From the NCBI GenBank assembly GCA_013396995.1, contig VWZP01010941.1, forward strand, positions 2,186,033 to 2,250,032: DNA of 64,000 nucleotides, in the 5' to 3' direction. The stretch comes from Dicaeum eximium (lineage: Eukaryota > Chordata > Aves > Passeriformes > Dicaeidae). The position numbers were made by a program, and so were the translations under genes. The notes under the pieces were generated by a model. It searched no databases. It had not been told where the DNA came from and saw nothing but the letters and a program-made list of their open reading frames with translations. Shown here piece after piece: positions 12,901 through 27,900 of this stretch; the first letter of the stretch is position 1, and the number at the start of each line of letters is the position of its first letter.

Positions 12901-15900
12901 GTAAGTTTTGTTTTAAAAGAATAATCACAGAATGACAGAATGGGGAAGGTGGGAAGATGGACTGCAGTGGGTCATCTTGTCCAACCTCCCTGCTCAAGGA
13001 AGGGTCATCCCACAGCCCATGGCACAGGATTGCACCCGATGGCCCTTGAATATCTCCAGTGAGCGAGACTCCAGAACCTCACTGGGCAATCTGTGCCAGT
13101 CCTTGGTCACCTGCACAGTCAAGTTCTTCCTCTTGTCTAGGTGGAACTTCCTGTGCATCTGTTTCTGCCTGTTGTCTCTTGTCCCATTGCTCAGCACCAC
13201 TGAGCAGAGCCTGGTCCATCCTCTGACACCTCCCTTCAGATACTGACAGGTATTGATTAGGTCCTCTCTTCTCAAGGCTGAACATGCCCAGCTCCCTCAG
13301 CATTTCCTCACAGGAGGTAATGGCACAGGGTTTTGTCTTTGCTAGAAACCCAGAATTAAATAGGAATCACAGTGATCTCATCTGTCAGAATTTTGTAGAT
13401 GCTATTATGAGCACTGATGTTTTTGCACTTGTATGCATTCTGAGCAAACAAAAATCACCTCGAAAAACATTAGCACTGTACTTTCATCCTAATTTCTATT
13501 AGTCCCTTTTAACACAAGTAACTCCACTCTACTGAGCAGTATGAAAGAAAATTTCTCTTCTGGTGGAAAAAAAAGCCTTGAAGTGTGAGGGTATTCCTCC
13601 TGTGTCTTACCTTATTTATTAGTTCTGGAGCAGGGGAGGTCAGAGCACAGCCACCTCTGCTTTCCAGAGGCATACATTAACACTTAGCTTGCAGAAAGCA
13701 GCTCAGGCTCAAAAATTGATTTGAGGTATAAATCAAATTTAGTGGTATGGCTCATAAAATCCATTCCCAGGGAGCACTGCCCTTGCATAAAACCAGCAAA
13801 GAAACATGTAATTTTTATTTGTTTAAATAATTTGTGTCTGAAACATTTCTTGGAATATTTACATTCTCAAATTCAAACTTGAAAATTGCGCATAATTTTA
13901 AGCAGCAGTGATGCTGTATTTTAAATTCAGTCTCATTCTACTGCCTCTTTTCTCCTTTATCTGTGATTATTTATCATCTTTGGTAAATTTGGAGGAGAAG
14001 CTCCTGTTATAGCTGTTAGAAATCTGAATAAAATGTATCAGGCACTTTTCACTACTATTTTCTAGAAGCACTCACACAATAATGAGGTGATAAGGGAGAA
14101 CTCTTTTCTTTTCCATGTAAAACAAAAAAAAAAAACAAAACCCCAACTCAACCACGGAAGGACTGGAGCAGAGGTTATTCATGGGTAACAGGAAAGCTTT
14201 CTCATTTCATCAGGTAACTGACATCCACAACAGCTGTCACTAAGTCCTAATGAAGAAAATGTCCTTTCATTAGATTAAAAAATGAAATCTATTTTATTGA
14301 TATGCCCTAAGAATACTGATTCATTAGCAACAAAATTGAAACTTCTGAAGAATTCTGTATCATTCCATTATTATTTGCTGAGATGTGCTGTCATAGTTTG
14401 TTATTAGAGAAATTAGGTGGGTTGGAACTAGATGATCTTCCAACCCAAATCATTTTATGATTCTGTGGATTTGCCTCACAACCTGCCAATGACAGGAACT
14501 GAAAACTCATTAACCAATGTAATTAGAAGTATCTACTACCAGTCATATATTTACTAATTACAACATAAGTGACAAGTAAAATGGCAGTCAAAAGCCTGCA
14601 TTTTCCATCTCTAAAGACAAATGTTAAATAAGCGACTCTTCTCAGGTAGCAAACTTCTCTATTTAGCAATTATTTTAACTTACTGTTGATATTGTTTAAG
14701 TAGTTACACAGACAGCTATGCTCCACTAATGGATATGTTTCCAGATAATATTTGGAGATATAACTTGACTGTAAAGGCATTTGAAATTACAGACTACCCA
14801 TCTTTCTTCAGAGCTCATTACAAGATGTAATCTTCCTCACTTTGCTTTCAAGTACATGGAAACAGCTATACTGAGAATACAGAGACTGCTGCTAAATCAC
14901 TGTATTGTTGATGGCAGTGTGGTGTCAAATACCATTTGCTATCTAACTGGAGGGACTTGGCCTCGTGATCACTTGCTAAATCCCACAGTTGTTTTCCAAA
15001 TCACTCTGGTAAGGAGGCAGAGCAGTGTTTCCAGCCTGATACATGTCAAGCCATTCACAGTTTAGAGACCTTCTTGCTAGAAAGACTCAATCAGAAATGG
15101 GTATTGTCAACGGCAAACACGAGGGGACTGCATTAAACAGGGTGCCAGACTGTCACTCTTTGCAAGGGACCTCAAACCAAACAGCACATCTAGCTCCTCA
15201 CCAGATCAGCACAGAAACTTGGAGGCAGTTTCAGTCTGCAGTCATAGGGGAGAACAAAAGCAAAACTTGAAAGAATCAATGCTGCTTTCTATTCTTTAAT
15301 TTCATTGTAAGTTTGGAATTCTGATCCTGATTTTTAAAGGAATTTTACTCTAAACTTAGTGCCTAAACTGATTTTGATCTATAAACTTTCAAAGGCATTA
15401 TAAGAAGTAGAATCTAAAATGAAGACTTTTGTATGCAATAACAATAATAATTGCAGTGTCAATTATTTTATTGAATTATTACATCCAAAAATAAAGGACA
15501 CAGGGTTAATATTGTCACTTGTAATGTAGGAAAGAGAATAATCTCTCATTTGAAAATGACAGCTTTCTTTTTTAAGATGGCAGTTCTTCTGCTGCAGTGT
15601 AATAGGGTGAGAATTACCGTGAATCAAAAAATGAAAATAATTTGTGTAACCAGTGTAATGGTACTTCAGCCTAATGAAGAGTACTTCAGTTTCAGTGGTG
15701 ATGGGAACACAAGTAGAAACCTGCAAGGGTAGTGCATGAGCCCTGCAAATTACAGTGGGCAGCAGTTTACCCTTTCCAGTCACCTTGCAGTTCATGTTAT
15801 TTCATCTACTCCTGCAGCTCTACACATTCAGAGGTGGCTATTTCTGAGAGCTGTGCTGTCAGAAGCTGTGGCTTGATGGCCATATGCTACTGAGATGACT

Positions 15901-18900
15901 CACATAACATGTTCCATTGATGATGTAAGACTCTCACATGAGGATGTGTTACTGTCAATGCTATTATTGATATTTTACAGACCAGGCTAAAGCATTGTTA
16001 GTGTGAGTATATTGACACCTCATAACCTAGACTATATCCAGCATATATGTAATTCTCACTTCTTAGGACAATAAAGAATTCCCATTCTGACAGTCTAGCT
16101 GGCCAGTATTTGTAATTTCTCATTGATTGTAATATACAGTAACTGACAAAATAATTTTAAGTGGCTAAATCTCAGGAGAAAAAACATGCCACACCCCTTA
16201 TTTCTCTGGTGTAGTCCCTCCTTGTAGTTCAACAGTCTTTACAACAACTTGTAGCTTGTGTTACATTCAGAAGGTAAAAACATTTAAGTTGAGATCAAAG
16301 ACCAATATCATCTTTATGTTATAGTTCACTTCTAGAAGATTCTCCAATATTGCTTTCTCACTATTAACAGCTGATCATACCATAGTTACTTTGGAAGAAA
16401 TTCAGGATGCACATTGGTTGCTTATATATCATGTGGGAATTGAGCATTTGGAACTGAAGAGCCATTCCTCACAAAACCAGTATTACAGCAGAGAATGGTC
16501 TGGGTTGGGAGGGACCTTAAAGATCATTTTGCTCCAAACCCCAGCAGGCAGGGCTATGTTCCACTAGACCAGGTTGCTCAAAGCCCCATCCAACCTGGCC
16601 TTGAACACTTCCAGGGATGGGTCATCTATAACTTCTCTGAGAAACATGTTCCAGCGCCTTTCTATCCTCACAGTGAAGAATTTCTTCCCAAGATCTAATC
16701 TAAACCTACGGTCTTTCAGTTTAAAGCCATTCCCCCTTGTCACTCCATGTCCTTGGAAATAGTCCCTCTCCAGCTCTCTTGCAGGCCCCTTTCAGGTCCT
16801 GGGAGCCTGCTGTAAGGTGTCTGCAGAGACATCTCCAGGCTGAACAACCCCAACTCTCTCAGCCTGTCTTCCAGAAGAGGTGTTCCAGCCCCCTAAGCAT
16901 CCCTGTGGACTCCTCTGGACTCACTCCAGCAGGTCCCTGTCCTTATGCTGGGTCCCCAGAGCCGGGTGCTGTGCCCCAAGGGGGTCTCCAGGGCAGGGCA
17001 GAGAGGTGGAATCTGCTCCCTCAGCCTGCTGCCCCTGCTGCCTCTGATGCAGCCCTGGACACGGTTGGCTTTCTGGGCTGCAAATGCACATTGATGGATC
17101 ATGTGGAGCTTCTCCTCCACCAACAGCCCCAAGTTCTTTTTTCCAGGACTGCTCTGGATCCATTCTCCACCCAGCCTGTAACTGTGCTTGGGATTGCCCT
17201 GATGCAGGAGCAGTACCTTGTACTTGGCCCTGAACTTCGTTAGGATCACATGGCCCCCACCCCTCAAGCATGTCTAGATCCCTCTGGATGGCATCCCTTC
17301 CCTTGAGCACAGGTTGGTGTCATTGGCAAACTTGCTGAGAGTGCACTTGTCCCACTGTCCATGTCACCAACAAAGATGTTAAACACCAGTCCCCATTCCC
17401 AACCCTGAGGAACTCCACTCGTGATATGGGATAGTGAATCATCTCAACACATCTTGGGTTCTCTGTGCTCGTGTTCTAGCAACTGAAACAGCACTAACAG
17501 CATTTCTGTGACACTGGAAACCACATCTCAACATAGATTAAAACTGAGAGGTTAGAGAGATATATATTAAGATATACAGATAAGAAGAAATGCAAACTAT
17601 GCAGAATATCCATTTCAATTTGTCAATTGCTTAATTAACAGGAGGAGGATCAGTCAAGTTTTTCTGGTTATGAGAGCACAGGAGGTGAGTTTCTTTTTCA
17701 GTGTCAATTGCCATTTAATTTTCAAACCTTTGATTTCTTGTTATTTAAATAGTTACTCAGTAAAGTGAATTCAGGTGATTTATATAGTGAACTTTATGCC
17801 TCAAGGGATTTTTATCATGTGTATTCTCTTTGAATGCAAATTAAAGTTTGTAAAAGACGTTTCTATACTCTTTTGGCCAATGGATCCGAAATTATTAGAA
17901 AATACTACTGTTGTTAATCAGCATCAAATCTCAAAGGTGTTTTCAGAAATTGGCAGTTATGAAAGTCTCCTTGGAAACTACGAGGTGCAAAGAGTCTAAG
18001 AGGAATGAAAGGATAAAGCAAAACTTTTAATGGCTAATTATTTTTTTTCTAATAAGAGATCTACACACCACAAAATAAACCCCAAAATTGTATGAGATGT
18101 CTTGTAAGTGATTAACTCAAAGATGTAATAAAATTTCAGCAGGCTCACATGGTGCAAAATCACCTTCTGTACTGGTATAATCAGTGCAATGACTGGGTCT
18201 CAGACCAGAAGAAATTGCTTTTTCAAAAGATACACTTTCAAGACAAAGCTGTAATACATACCGTGGTTTTGGTGAGTGTATTGCCTGGATTTCAGCTAAG
18301 AGGGTTATGATTTGGCTGAATTTGAGGCTCAGAGGAATTTAGAACTACATTTCAGAGAGTATAAAATCTAAATGGGAGGTGGACAAGATTCTATAGCAAT
18401 TATAATGTAATAATATACTCAGTAGAAACTGCAGTGGCCGAGGAGGCATTACATCACATTATTACATCAAGGTGAATCTGCTTCTCTCTTTTTTCCTTTC
18501 TTTTTTTAAAGAACTGATGTGTATTGCAAGGTCTATTTTCAGGTAAAATGTCTTTATCATATCTGCAATGACAACTACGAAATTGAGAGATTAACAGGCT
18601 TGTGGATAAAGCTCCTTTTGGAATGGAGAAAGTATATATATTTTTTATAGCAGAAAGTAGATCTAGTAAAATCAAATCCCCTTGCATGAGTGTTACCTAA
18701 TTTGGTGTGGTAAGTAGCTGGCATTAAAATTAGTAGCTCTTGCCACTAAAGAATTTTTATTTTCATTTTAGACTTTTCAGAAGATCTAAGGAAATCAAAC
18801 ATCATTTTTGTTGTCGGTAAGTAGGACTCCTAATTTAACTGCTACATTTGAATATTCTTATGTTATTTAGCTTTGATTATGTGATTTATTTATTTAGCAA

Positions 18901-21900
18901 AGTAGATTGGCTGAGAATATTTATTCTACAGTGTTGGTTTAGTCTTTTGAAAGGGAGTTAGGATTTAATAACATGTAATTAAGTTGAGTCTAACCATACT
19001 ATCAGCAGTTGTGTAAAGCTCAGAGCAGGCAGCTCGTTTGATTGTGAACATGTTCAAAATAACCTTAGTTCTTTTGCAGTTACCGTTGAGTTGTGTGACT
19101 TCCCACACCAAAGCTGCCTCACCAGCGTTAATTAAAATTTTACTAAACTGGGTTATAACTCAGAAGTTTGTCTGAAAAATATCAGGTCTCTTACCTTCCT
19201 TGTTTGTGAGGCAACTTCTGTTAAATACAGGTTTCAATTCTGCACGTGTTCAGCATCGTGTTAAAAGCCACCAGGCTGCTCAGCAGGCATGATCCTGAGC
19301 ACTGAAGCTTTGCAGGTTCACGGTTTACTTTATACTGCTTTTGGAAATCCACAGAGTAAAAGCACCATGTTAATGCTCTTTATCACATGAATGTGAGTAA
19401 TATAATTAGCATAAACTTAGAGCAGTCTTTTAAAACAAATTATAACCAGAAGATTGATCTTAAAGCTTGGTACTAATTACTTGGAAATAATAATTGCTTT
19501 TGTATTGAGCAGTTTTTAGAATTGCTTTACAATCCAGAGCAAGAACACACATTTCCATGGACCTAAGGTTAGATACCAGAACATGGGGGATTTTACATAA
19601 AACTAAATCAATTTTCAATTTGTGCATTGTTTTTCCTTGGGGGGGGGGGGGGNGAATGGAAGTTTCATTCAGAATTCAGGAAGTATGAAAAAACATTCTA
19701 ATACCTGCAGGTTGAGGAAGATGATCCTTCCTCCCTATTCAGCACTGCTGTGGCTGGATCTGGAGTACTGTGTGCAGTCTGGGCTCCCAGTACAAGAAAG
19801 ATAATGATTTACTGGAGTGAATGTGGTGCAGGACCACGAAGATGTTTGAGGAATAGGAGCATCTTTCATTAGAGGAGAGGCTGGGAGAACTGGGTCTATT
19901 CAGCCTGGAGAAGAGAAGGCTCCAGAGGATTTAACCATTAAGTAAAAATAATTACCTGATGGGAAGGAATGAAGATGAGGGAGCCTGAATCTTCTCAGAA
20001 GTGCCCAGTGACAGGACAAGAGAAAATGGGCACAACTTAAAATGCATTAAATTTCACCTGAACACGAAACCCATGTTTTTACTGTGAGGGTGGTCAAACA
20101 CTGGAACAAATTGCCCAGAAACTGTAGGGTTTCCATCCTTACAGATGTTCAAACCCCAACCTGACAGAGTTCAGATCACTCTGCTGTAGCTGATGTCAGT
20201 GTAACACAGTTGTTTGACTAAATTACTCCAAGAAGTTCCTTGCAACCTAAAAGACTCTATTAAAAGAGTGCTCTCATGTTGCAATTTTATCTCACTCTCT
20301 CTTATGCCAAATACAAGTTGACTTAATTTATTGCAATTGTTATGTGTTTGAAATTTGAAATTGTTATTGACTCAATTGTTATGTGTTTGGAAAAGTAAAA
20401 TGAGGTTACTGAAGAGTTCACTGGAGATTTTCCTTAAGGGAAGGGTACATAACAGCTAATTCTCAGTCTTTAGTAAAACTGTAATCTATGCTTACTGGAG
20501 TACACCTTCCTGCTGTTCACTACAGTGAAAAATTTTAGTTCTCTCTGTCTTGCATATCTTATTGAAAAAAATAACATTTGGGTTTGTACAGATTTGTAAG
20601 AAAAAAAAAAGACAACACACTCAAGGAATTTTGCCTCTGAAATTGTCCATGGCAAAGCATATTTTTCGTTTGCCTCTGGGAATCTTTTTATTTTACAAGG
20701 ATTTTAAATTTTCATTTAAAATTTTTTTTTAGGACATCTAGTAGCCATCTTGCAGCTTCAAATTTAAATCACACCTTTTTCCTAGTCATTCCTGCTCTGA
20801 TTTTCTAGTAAATGCTTTCTGGGAGCAGAGATCAATTGTACCTTAATCAAAACTCAGTTTTCTTTGTTAAAAAGGTTATTATGATAAGTTTTACTAAGTC
20901 CAAACATGGGTTAATTTTCAAAAAATTATCTAGAATGATTTACATTTTTTCCCAAAATACCTCCATCTCCACCCTCCATCCTTGCACCCCACTTAAAGTC
21001 TTATGAGAAGAGTGAGAGGTTTTTTGTGGGTTTGTTGGGGTTTTACCAGATGAGGTCCCTTCCAGCCTAACATGCTACAATACCTGTATTGCAGCTCCTT
21101 CTGCAATCAGAAAAGCACAGAGTGAGCAGTACTGGTAATTAAACCCCCAGTCCGTCCAAGCTACCTGTAGATGCTGTGGAAGGCTGATTTCTCTGACTTC
21201 CTGTGAAATAAACTTCATATTTTCTTTGAGAAGGGTGAAAACTCAGTGATGTCCCAGGATATTGCATCCCTTTACCAACATGTACAACACGTTGTTTTCT
21301 AATGGAAATAATTTAGCAGAAAAAAAAAGAAAAGAAAGTGTTGAGGGCTTTTGTTGTTGTTGTTAAATAATAGTACATTTCCTGTATGGTTTCACTTACA
21401 CTAAAATAGTTTGTGAACAGCAGATGAGGTGCTATTGAGAAGCCTTCAAATGCCATATTCTGAAGCTAAGCCTTATTTTTACTTGTCTATATAATCCAAG
21501 TAGCATAGGTAAAATTGCCAAACTGATCAAGTAGTCCAAAAATTTTGCTTGAATTTGGGGATAGATTGACTAGGGTTATTTTGGTTTTAATTCAGACTTC
21601 TGAGGCTCCCTTGTGCAGCTAGATTTCCCCTCAGGCACTTCTCCCTGATACAGGGATGATGCTCATTATGATAACAAGGTCTTGAAATTGAAACATTTTA
21701 AAATAAATGGTGGGACTGTCTTGTAAATTCTACTGCTGGTATTTTATATAAATGCTCATGATATTTTGGTATATGATAAACTTGTAAGGTTTAAAATAGA
21801 GGCATCTCAGTCTGTGTGCATGACACTTTTGCTCTGCCAGTATTTCTGACAGCAAAGCTGGTCCATGCACTGCTCATATTGCTTGTTCCTGGCCCTGCTC

Positions 21901-24900
21901 ACTCACAGCAGCAGTCCCAGCTCCCTCTGTCATGAATTCATCTGCTGGAGATGTTGTGCTCGAGGTCAGAGTGGTACATTTGAGTCACTGCCCAGGCTCC
22001 TGGGCCTTCCCAGCCTGGGGGAGACTGGGGCAGGAGGGAGGAGAGCTGAGGCCTTTGACTGACCTAGGGCTGGCTGCAGCTGGGCACCCAGAGGTGCTGC
22101 TTGGGCAATTGGTCCTTACCCCACTCACTGACACCACTCCTGTTCTCCTATTGAAGGAGACTCTGTGAAGCATTTCTGCAGTCAATAATTAAATGGGGAA
22201 AAGTAACCACGTAAGTCAGCAGTGCTGCCAGAAAGTTATTCACCTCTCACAGGATGATGAATCAACACACTGGAAGGGAATACTGCTCTAAGGGATTGCA
22301 CAGACCTTTTAATCTGGCCTTGTCTGCAGAAGAGCAATATAGAGAACTGCATTTAATTTCTGTGTTAGTACTCTGGTTCCATATTCTTGCTTACTATTTG
22401 TATCAAAAAGCACAAAGGGACACTCAAAGCGTTCTGTTTCCAAGAATAACCTCACTGATTAATATAATGCTCTTAATTTCTTCACCTGCAATTTTTGGAT
22501 TTTTATTAAGTTACCAAATGAGCTTTAAAGCAAGGTGTACTGCACTGAGCAATACTAGGAAAATACAAAGGCATGCTAACATTGAAGAACTGCTGGTAGT
22601 TCTATATTGTAGTACAGGTCACATCACACCCATAATTCCTCTGGCTGTTTACTAGGCTTTAGCTTTTTCTCTTCATGTCATATATAGAAATCAGAAGACA
22701 ACATGATTAATCTGAATAACAAGTTATCATGAACCAATACTTTTTTTTTTTCAAAGTATACGTAGGTAGATCACAAGATGCCAGCATACATAAAAAAATG
22801 ACAGTGTTCACAAAGACTCTTACGCCTTCACAACAAAAGTGGGGATATATTTTTCTATGAACGATTGAGCCATTGGAAAATCTTGGTTGCCTTTTTCAAT
22901 GCCCCGAGTATTTTCCATATGAAAAACAGTGTAACAAGTTGCAGTGAAGTCTCAACTGAAAAAATCTTTTTGCTAGCCTTTCTCATGTTTCATATGCAGC
23001 TGTTATTCCAGATATACTTTCTTCATGTTATTTTTTCTTTAGAAAAATGAATAGATTTAAGAAAAACATCCACTAAAAGAGCAGGTACAATTTTTGTAAC
23101 ACTACAAATTGATCCTGAGCTTCATGGCTGCAGGATTAATTTGCTGTTAGAGCTGCTTATGTAGCAGTCTTTTAAGTATATACTCTGAGCAAGAAGACAA
23201 CACCTAATTAGTAAGAAAACGCACTTTCACATCTTTTCCCACCTGAATAGCTCTATTTCAGTCACATTAAGGAACTTCAGAGGGAGACAAGATAATACTT
23301 TAATTTCAGGCACGTAAATGAATACTGGTGTAAAGGCCAAGTTGTGCTCAGCCCTCAATGCTGAATGTTCTGGGGAATTCAGTCTCTTCTCAGATCATGC
23401 CAAGCAAGAACTGTGGTCTCATTCATGGGTAAGAAAGCACAAGACTTGATAAAGTGGGTTGTATGCATTTGTCAAGCAGTAGGATGCTCTGCTACTCATC
23501 AGATGAATCTAAATTAATACCAGTGGCCATAAAAACTACCATTTTTAGCACATAACTTACTCAAATGTGGGTTTTGCCCTTTAAAGAGCTCAGCATGTTA
23601 ACCTATACTTTGTTTGAACTCTTCTATTAAAAAATGGTCATTTTAATTAATGTTTTTGAGGCACACTCATTATGGTGTATGCCCTGCAGATTGTGCCAGT
23701 GTTCTCTTTTAAAATGCTAACACACAAAGGTATTAGAAGCACATCAAATTTTATAAATACTTACCTGCTAAAAAAACCAAAAATGTCCTTGTACTGTTAT
23801 TTCTAAAAAGCAATCTAGTTAATTTTGTATATGAGGAGAAATTATGAAATTTGGGCTCTGCATTCAGAAGAGAAACAGTTATATAAGAAAAAGAATACAA
23901 TAATCTTTATAGCCTGGGGTTTTTAGTACTGTATATATACACCAAATAAATAGGATTAAATTACTGCACTGTTAGCATATTCAAGGCCAGGAGACAAAAT
24001 GTGTAAACAAACTTACTGATCTAAAAATATAAAAAAACAAAACAGGCCAGAAATACTATTAATTGACACTCAGATATTTAAGGGATTCATTACTGGTAGT
24101 TTGCCTGTAATTTCATTACATCTGTTTCTTTATAGCCATGTCTATTTTTTCCTTGTTTTCCCTCAACTACTGTTTTTACAAAATGATGATGTTCTTCCTA
24201 TTATGGCAATAGAAAAAACAACACGCAACCCACATTGGCCAGAAGCTCAGCCTGCAACAAGGATAGTTCCAGAAAAATTGTAGCACAGGTGTGATTCTCA
24301 CACCACAGGCTGTGGTCATTCTCCTTGTGAAGCTGAAGTCAAAGACTGCAGATCACAGAAGACAAACCCCTTCCTTTGATGCTACTCCTGTATGACCCAA
24401 TTTTTAATCTCAGCTACAGTACTGTAATTGCTCTGAAAACTATATGCTCAGAGCAATTATTTCTTACATTGAATTCAAAAGTTAGCAGAAAGTTCAAGTG
24501 AGGCAAGAGACGATGCTAAATTTGCTCTGTTGTGAAGATGTTATTCCTGTATTTGTTTGTGGAAAGATAAGGAAACAGGAAAGCCACATATTTTCTAGCA
24601 TCTTAAATGCACGCAGCAGAGCTGTGTAGCCCTACCTGCAAGTCCCAACAGTTGATAAATAACTCAGGTCACCTGCTGAAAAAACTTCACTTAAAAGACT
24701 TTGAGCACTGTCTCCCTCCAAGGCTATAATTACCTCCTGCTGCAGTAGATCTTCTGAATAGATCCATCAAAGGCTGCAAAATTGCTGCTGCGTGCAGTGA
24801 CATTTTCCCCACAAATTCCCAGCAGGAATTTGCTTTCCCGGCCCCCACGCCCAACATGGCGCCTCAGGGCCCCACCTCAGCTGTGCCAGCAGCGCTGAAG

Positions 24901-27900
24901 GCACCGCACTGGGACACCTGACAAGTGGCTTCCAGCAGGTTCCATGGGCTGTCCTTCTCTCCAGCCGGGCGGGGGTGGCTGCAATGCCTCAGCAGGAGCC
25001 TGAAGAGAGAGGCCTTCCACGCCTTGGCCTTCCATGCCATGGCCTTGGAGTGGAGGGAGAAGCAGGCGCCGGCATGGAGGAGCTGGGCCAGGCAGCGCCC
25101 GCACCTGCAGAGCGGCGCAGGCAGAGCTCTGGGGCTCTGAGCTGGAGGCTGCTCCTGGCCAAGGGAAGCAGGAGGTTGGAGGTGCCATTCCCAGCAGGAG
25201 AACACCCACAGCCCTCCCCTGGGTCAGTGCCCTTCCCCTCCTGCCTGCTCTTGCCACAGCTCCTGTGGGCACCATGGGGCCAGGTGCAGGTGGGAGCTCC
25301 TTATTTCACCCACAGTGGTGCAGTGAACATTACTTTGCTACTGTTTGTTGCAGCTGTCAAGATGAACAAGTACTCAACTCACAAGTACTGAGTGAAATAC
25401 CCTTTACCACAGTTCTGTGTGAGAGATTTCACACTCTTGTGACTCCTTCAACTGCACTTTTGAGTCAGCACTGTAGTTGTATCAGAAGGGAAGTATATGA
25501 CATACTTCTTACTTACACTGCTGTAGATAGTGTCTCTACAAAAAAAAAATTGCAAAATAGCGTCATCAGTTTCCTCCTATTTTCTTGGTGGTTATAGTTT
25601 GAGAATTGGAAGATTTTTGTTCGTTTCTAATTCTAGTTGTTTTTTCCCCTCACATAGGTGGGCCTGGCTCTGGCAAAGGTAGCCAATGTGAACAGTTAGC
25701 CAAGAAATATGGATTTACTCACCTATCCACTAGTGACCTTCTCCAAAATGAATTATCGTCATTATCAGAGAGAAGTAAATTGATCAAAGACATTGTGGAA
25801 TGTGGTGAACCTGTGCCTGGCGTGAGTGATGGTTTTATTTGGGGTTCTGATGGTTAAACAAAGGCAGTGGTAGGTATGTTGTCTAAAACTGTGGAAATAG
25901 ATACTGGAGCTGATGGCTCCCATTTCAGTAAAATTAAACTGTAACCTCAGGGAGACATTTCCTCGTTGCCAAATCTGTGGCACTTGTTTCCCTTTTCAGT
26001 GCCAGTATTTCTTTATGTTTCACATAGGCAATATATCAGCCATGAAATACAGTGAGACAGATGTATTGCAGAATATAAGTGTAAGTACAGGAAACAGAAA
26101 CTTTATGTCCTTTTTATAGCGTTACATTTCAGATTCAGAGCTGGTCCTCCTGGCAGCTATTTTAAATTACAGTACCTGCAGCAGTTCCCTGCAGAGCTGG
26201 CTGACATCCCAGAGTAGCTGGACTGCAGCTTAATGGAGATTGTGAAGGCAGAGGGTGTTGTTCTCAGCTGGACCTGACTTTTACATGGCAGCTCCACAGT
26301 CCCAACTCTTGGTGGGTCTTCAGCAACTGCAGCTGGGTCAGAGGATGTGTTTGTTAATGAAAGATACTGGGAAATGCTGCTCAGGGGAAACTAAAAGCTG
26401 TGCTCAGGCTTGGTTTTGATTGCTTTGCTCTTCAGTGTGTTTGGTCAGATGGGGTCACTTTCCATGTAATATAATTATACCAGTGACATAGCAAAATGCA
26501 ATCAGATTGGAAAATGCTGCAGCAGTACTCTAGAATGTTAACACTCACAGGTATTAACATTCATTTTGAAACTATGAAATATTCTGAGCTATCTGGAGGG
26601 CACTTTGGGAAATCTTGGATGGATTGCAACATTAGATTTGTGTGGCACAGCTGATCCTGAGAGAATGAAATGCAGGGTGCTCTGCTACCTGCAGGACAAG
26701 AAAAGCACCTGCATTCACAGGACACACTGACAGCCAAACAGGGCCATTTTCAAGGGTGTAGGACTAAAGTGCAACAAACAAAGGTATCAATCTTTCTTAT
26801 TAATTAATAAATTAATTTATCAACTAATTCCCTCTCTTTCCTATACAGGGTATTGTTCTAGAGCTGCTGAAGGAAGCCATGGTTTCCAAGCTAGGGGACA
26901 CCAAAGGATTCCTGATTGATGGGTATCCCCAAGAGCTGAAAGATGCAGAAGAGTTTGAGAGCAAGGTGATCATAAAATTGTAATGCTGTTGTAACTCCTG
27001 TAATTCTGGTGCTGCTTCAGTCCCTCTCTTCAGCTGATTGCAGCAGGGACATGTAAAAAGCCAATCCAGCAGAGCTGTGCTGCTGATCACTGAAATTTTG
27101 GCACCCCATCAGTATAGCAAGTCTAGCTGTTGCCCTTACCCACAAAGACTCTAGAATACAAGGAGAATTAAAGGCTGATTTTATCTTAATTTAATGTAAA
27201 CCAGAAACAATTCACATTTAGAAATTATTCTAAAACATCATTTTAGAACCAGTTTTCTGGTTCTAGTAGATAAGGCTGTACTTCTCATGAAAATCTGATC
27301 AAGCACTATCTGATGCACGACCATAAAATTATGTATCTTTACAGCTAATATTTATTACCAGTAAGCCAGCTCTGATAAAGCTTGCTGCCACTTGAAACAG
27401 CCAAACACATATTTAATTTTTGTGATGAGTAACAGGTGGCACAGCCACAAAAAGAGCGTTCTGTAAGTGCCTGCATGGCAGCTCCCAGAGTTATCCATCT
27501 CCCCAGTATGTGCTAAGACCTGGTGAGAATCTCAGCCATACATTTCTCAGTCTGTAGAAAATATTCTGTCTGAGCCTATGAATGAATCTGCCAGGGTTTA
27601 GGAGAAAAGAAGTGGTGAATTAGGGATAATAGTTAGTATATGTGGCATCATATTACACTCCAAAAATCCTAAACAAGTTTATCAGGTAATAAAACTTTAG
27701 TGAATCTCGTTTTCTCACTGAGTCTTTAGCTGCTTTATTTATATAGTTGATTATCATAAAAGCCTAGCAAGATTTAGGCATCAGAAGCCAGAGAAAATAA
27801 TGAGCAATGGGATTTGCTATAGAAGCCATTCACAGAAATGTTGACTTATTAGTCCCTTTAATAAAATGCTGTAGAGTATTAAAAAGACGCTGGAGATCTC

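Larger units (their letters stand above)
3925..17641 (+). other. AK5: AK5 intron, 13.7 kb
   Basis: No exon could be supported. It holds five CR1 fragments (about 4531, 8005, 12927, 14405 and 16488), listed separately. A short G-rich run lies near 4477-4494. AT-rich simple sequence includes AAAAT-type repeats near 5663-5680. Scattered open frames up to 149 codons show no recognisable domain and no exon-like borders. Confidence 0.75.
18817..25657 (+). other. AK5: AK5 intron, 6.8 kb
   Basis: Holds a poly-G run with an ambiguous base (19639-19653), a CR1 fragment (about 19735-20270), a CR1 3'-end remnant (about 21035-21085), a 39-bp tandem duplication near 20334, a small hairpin at 21991-22019 and a GC-rich island (about 24835-25290), all listed separately. 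The rest is ordinary AT-rich intron. Confidence 0.75.

Noticed and set aside
12932..13303. Frames of 104, 93 and 74 codons on both strands
   Set aside because: CR1 remnant, not a host gene.
16737..17310. Long frames of 168, 129 and 124 codons as genes
   Set aside because: They lie entirely within an antisense CR1 copy and contain CR1-derived sequence.
25034..25597. 187-codon open frame as a novel gene or AK5 exon
   Set aside because: It overlaps several other frames in the GC-rich island and then runs into AT-rich intron; it neither joins the P-loop exon in frame nor resembles a protein family.
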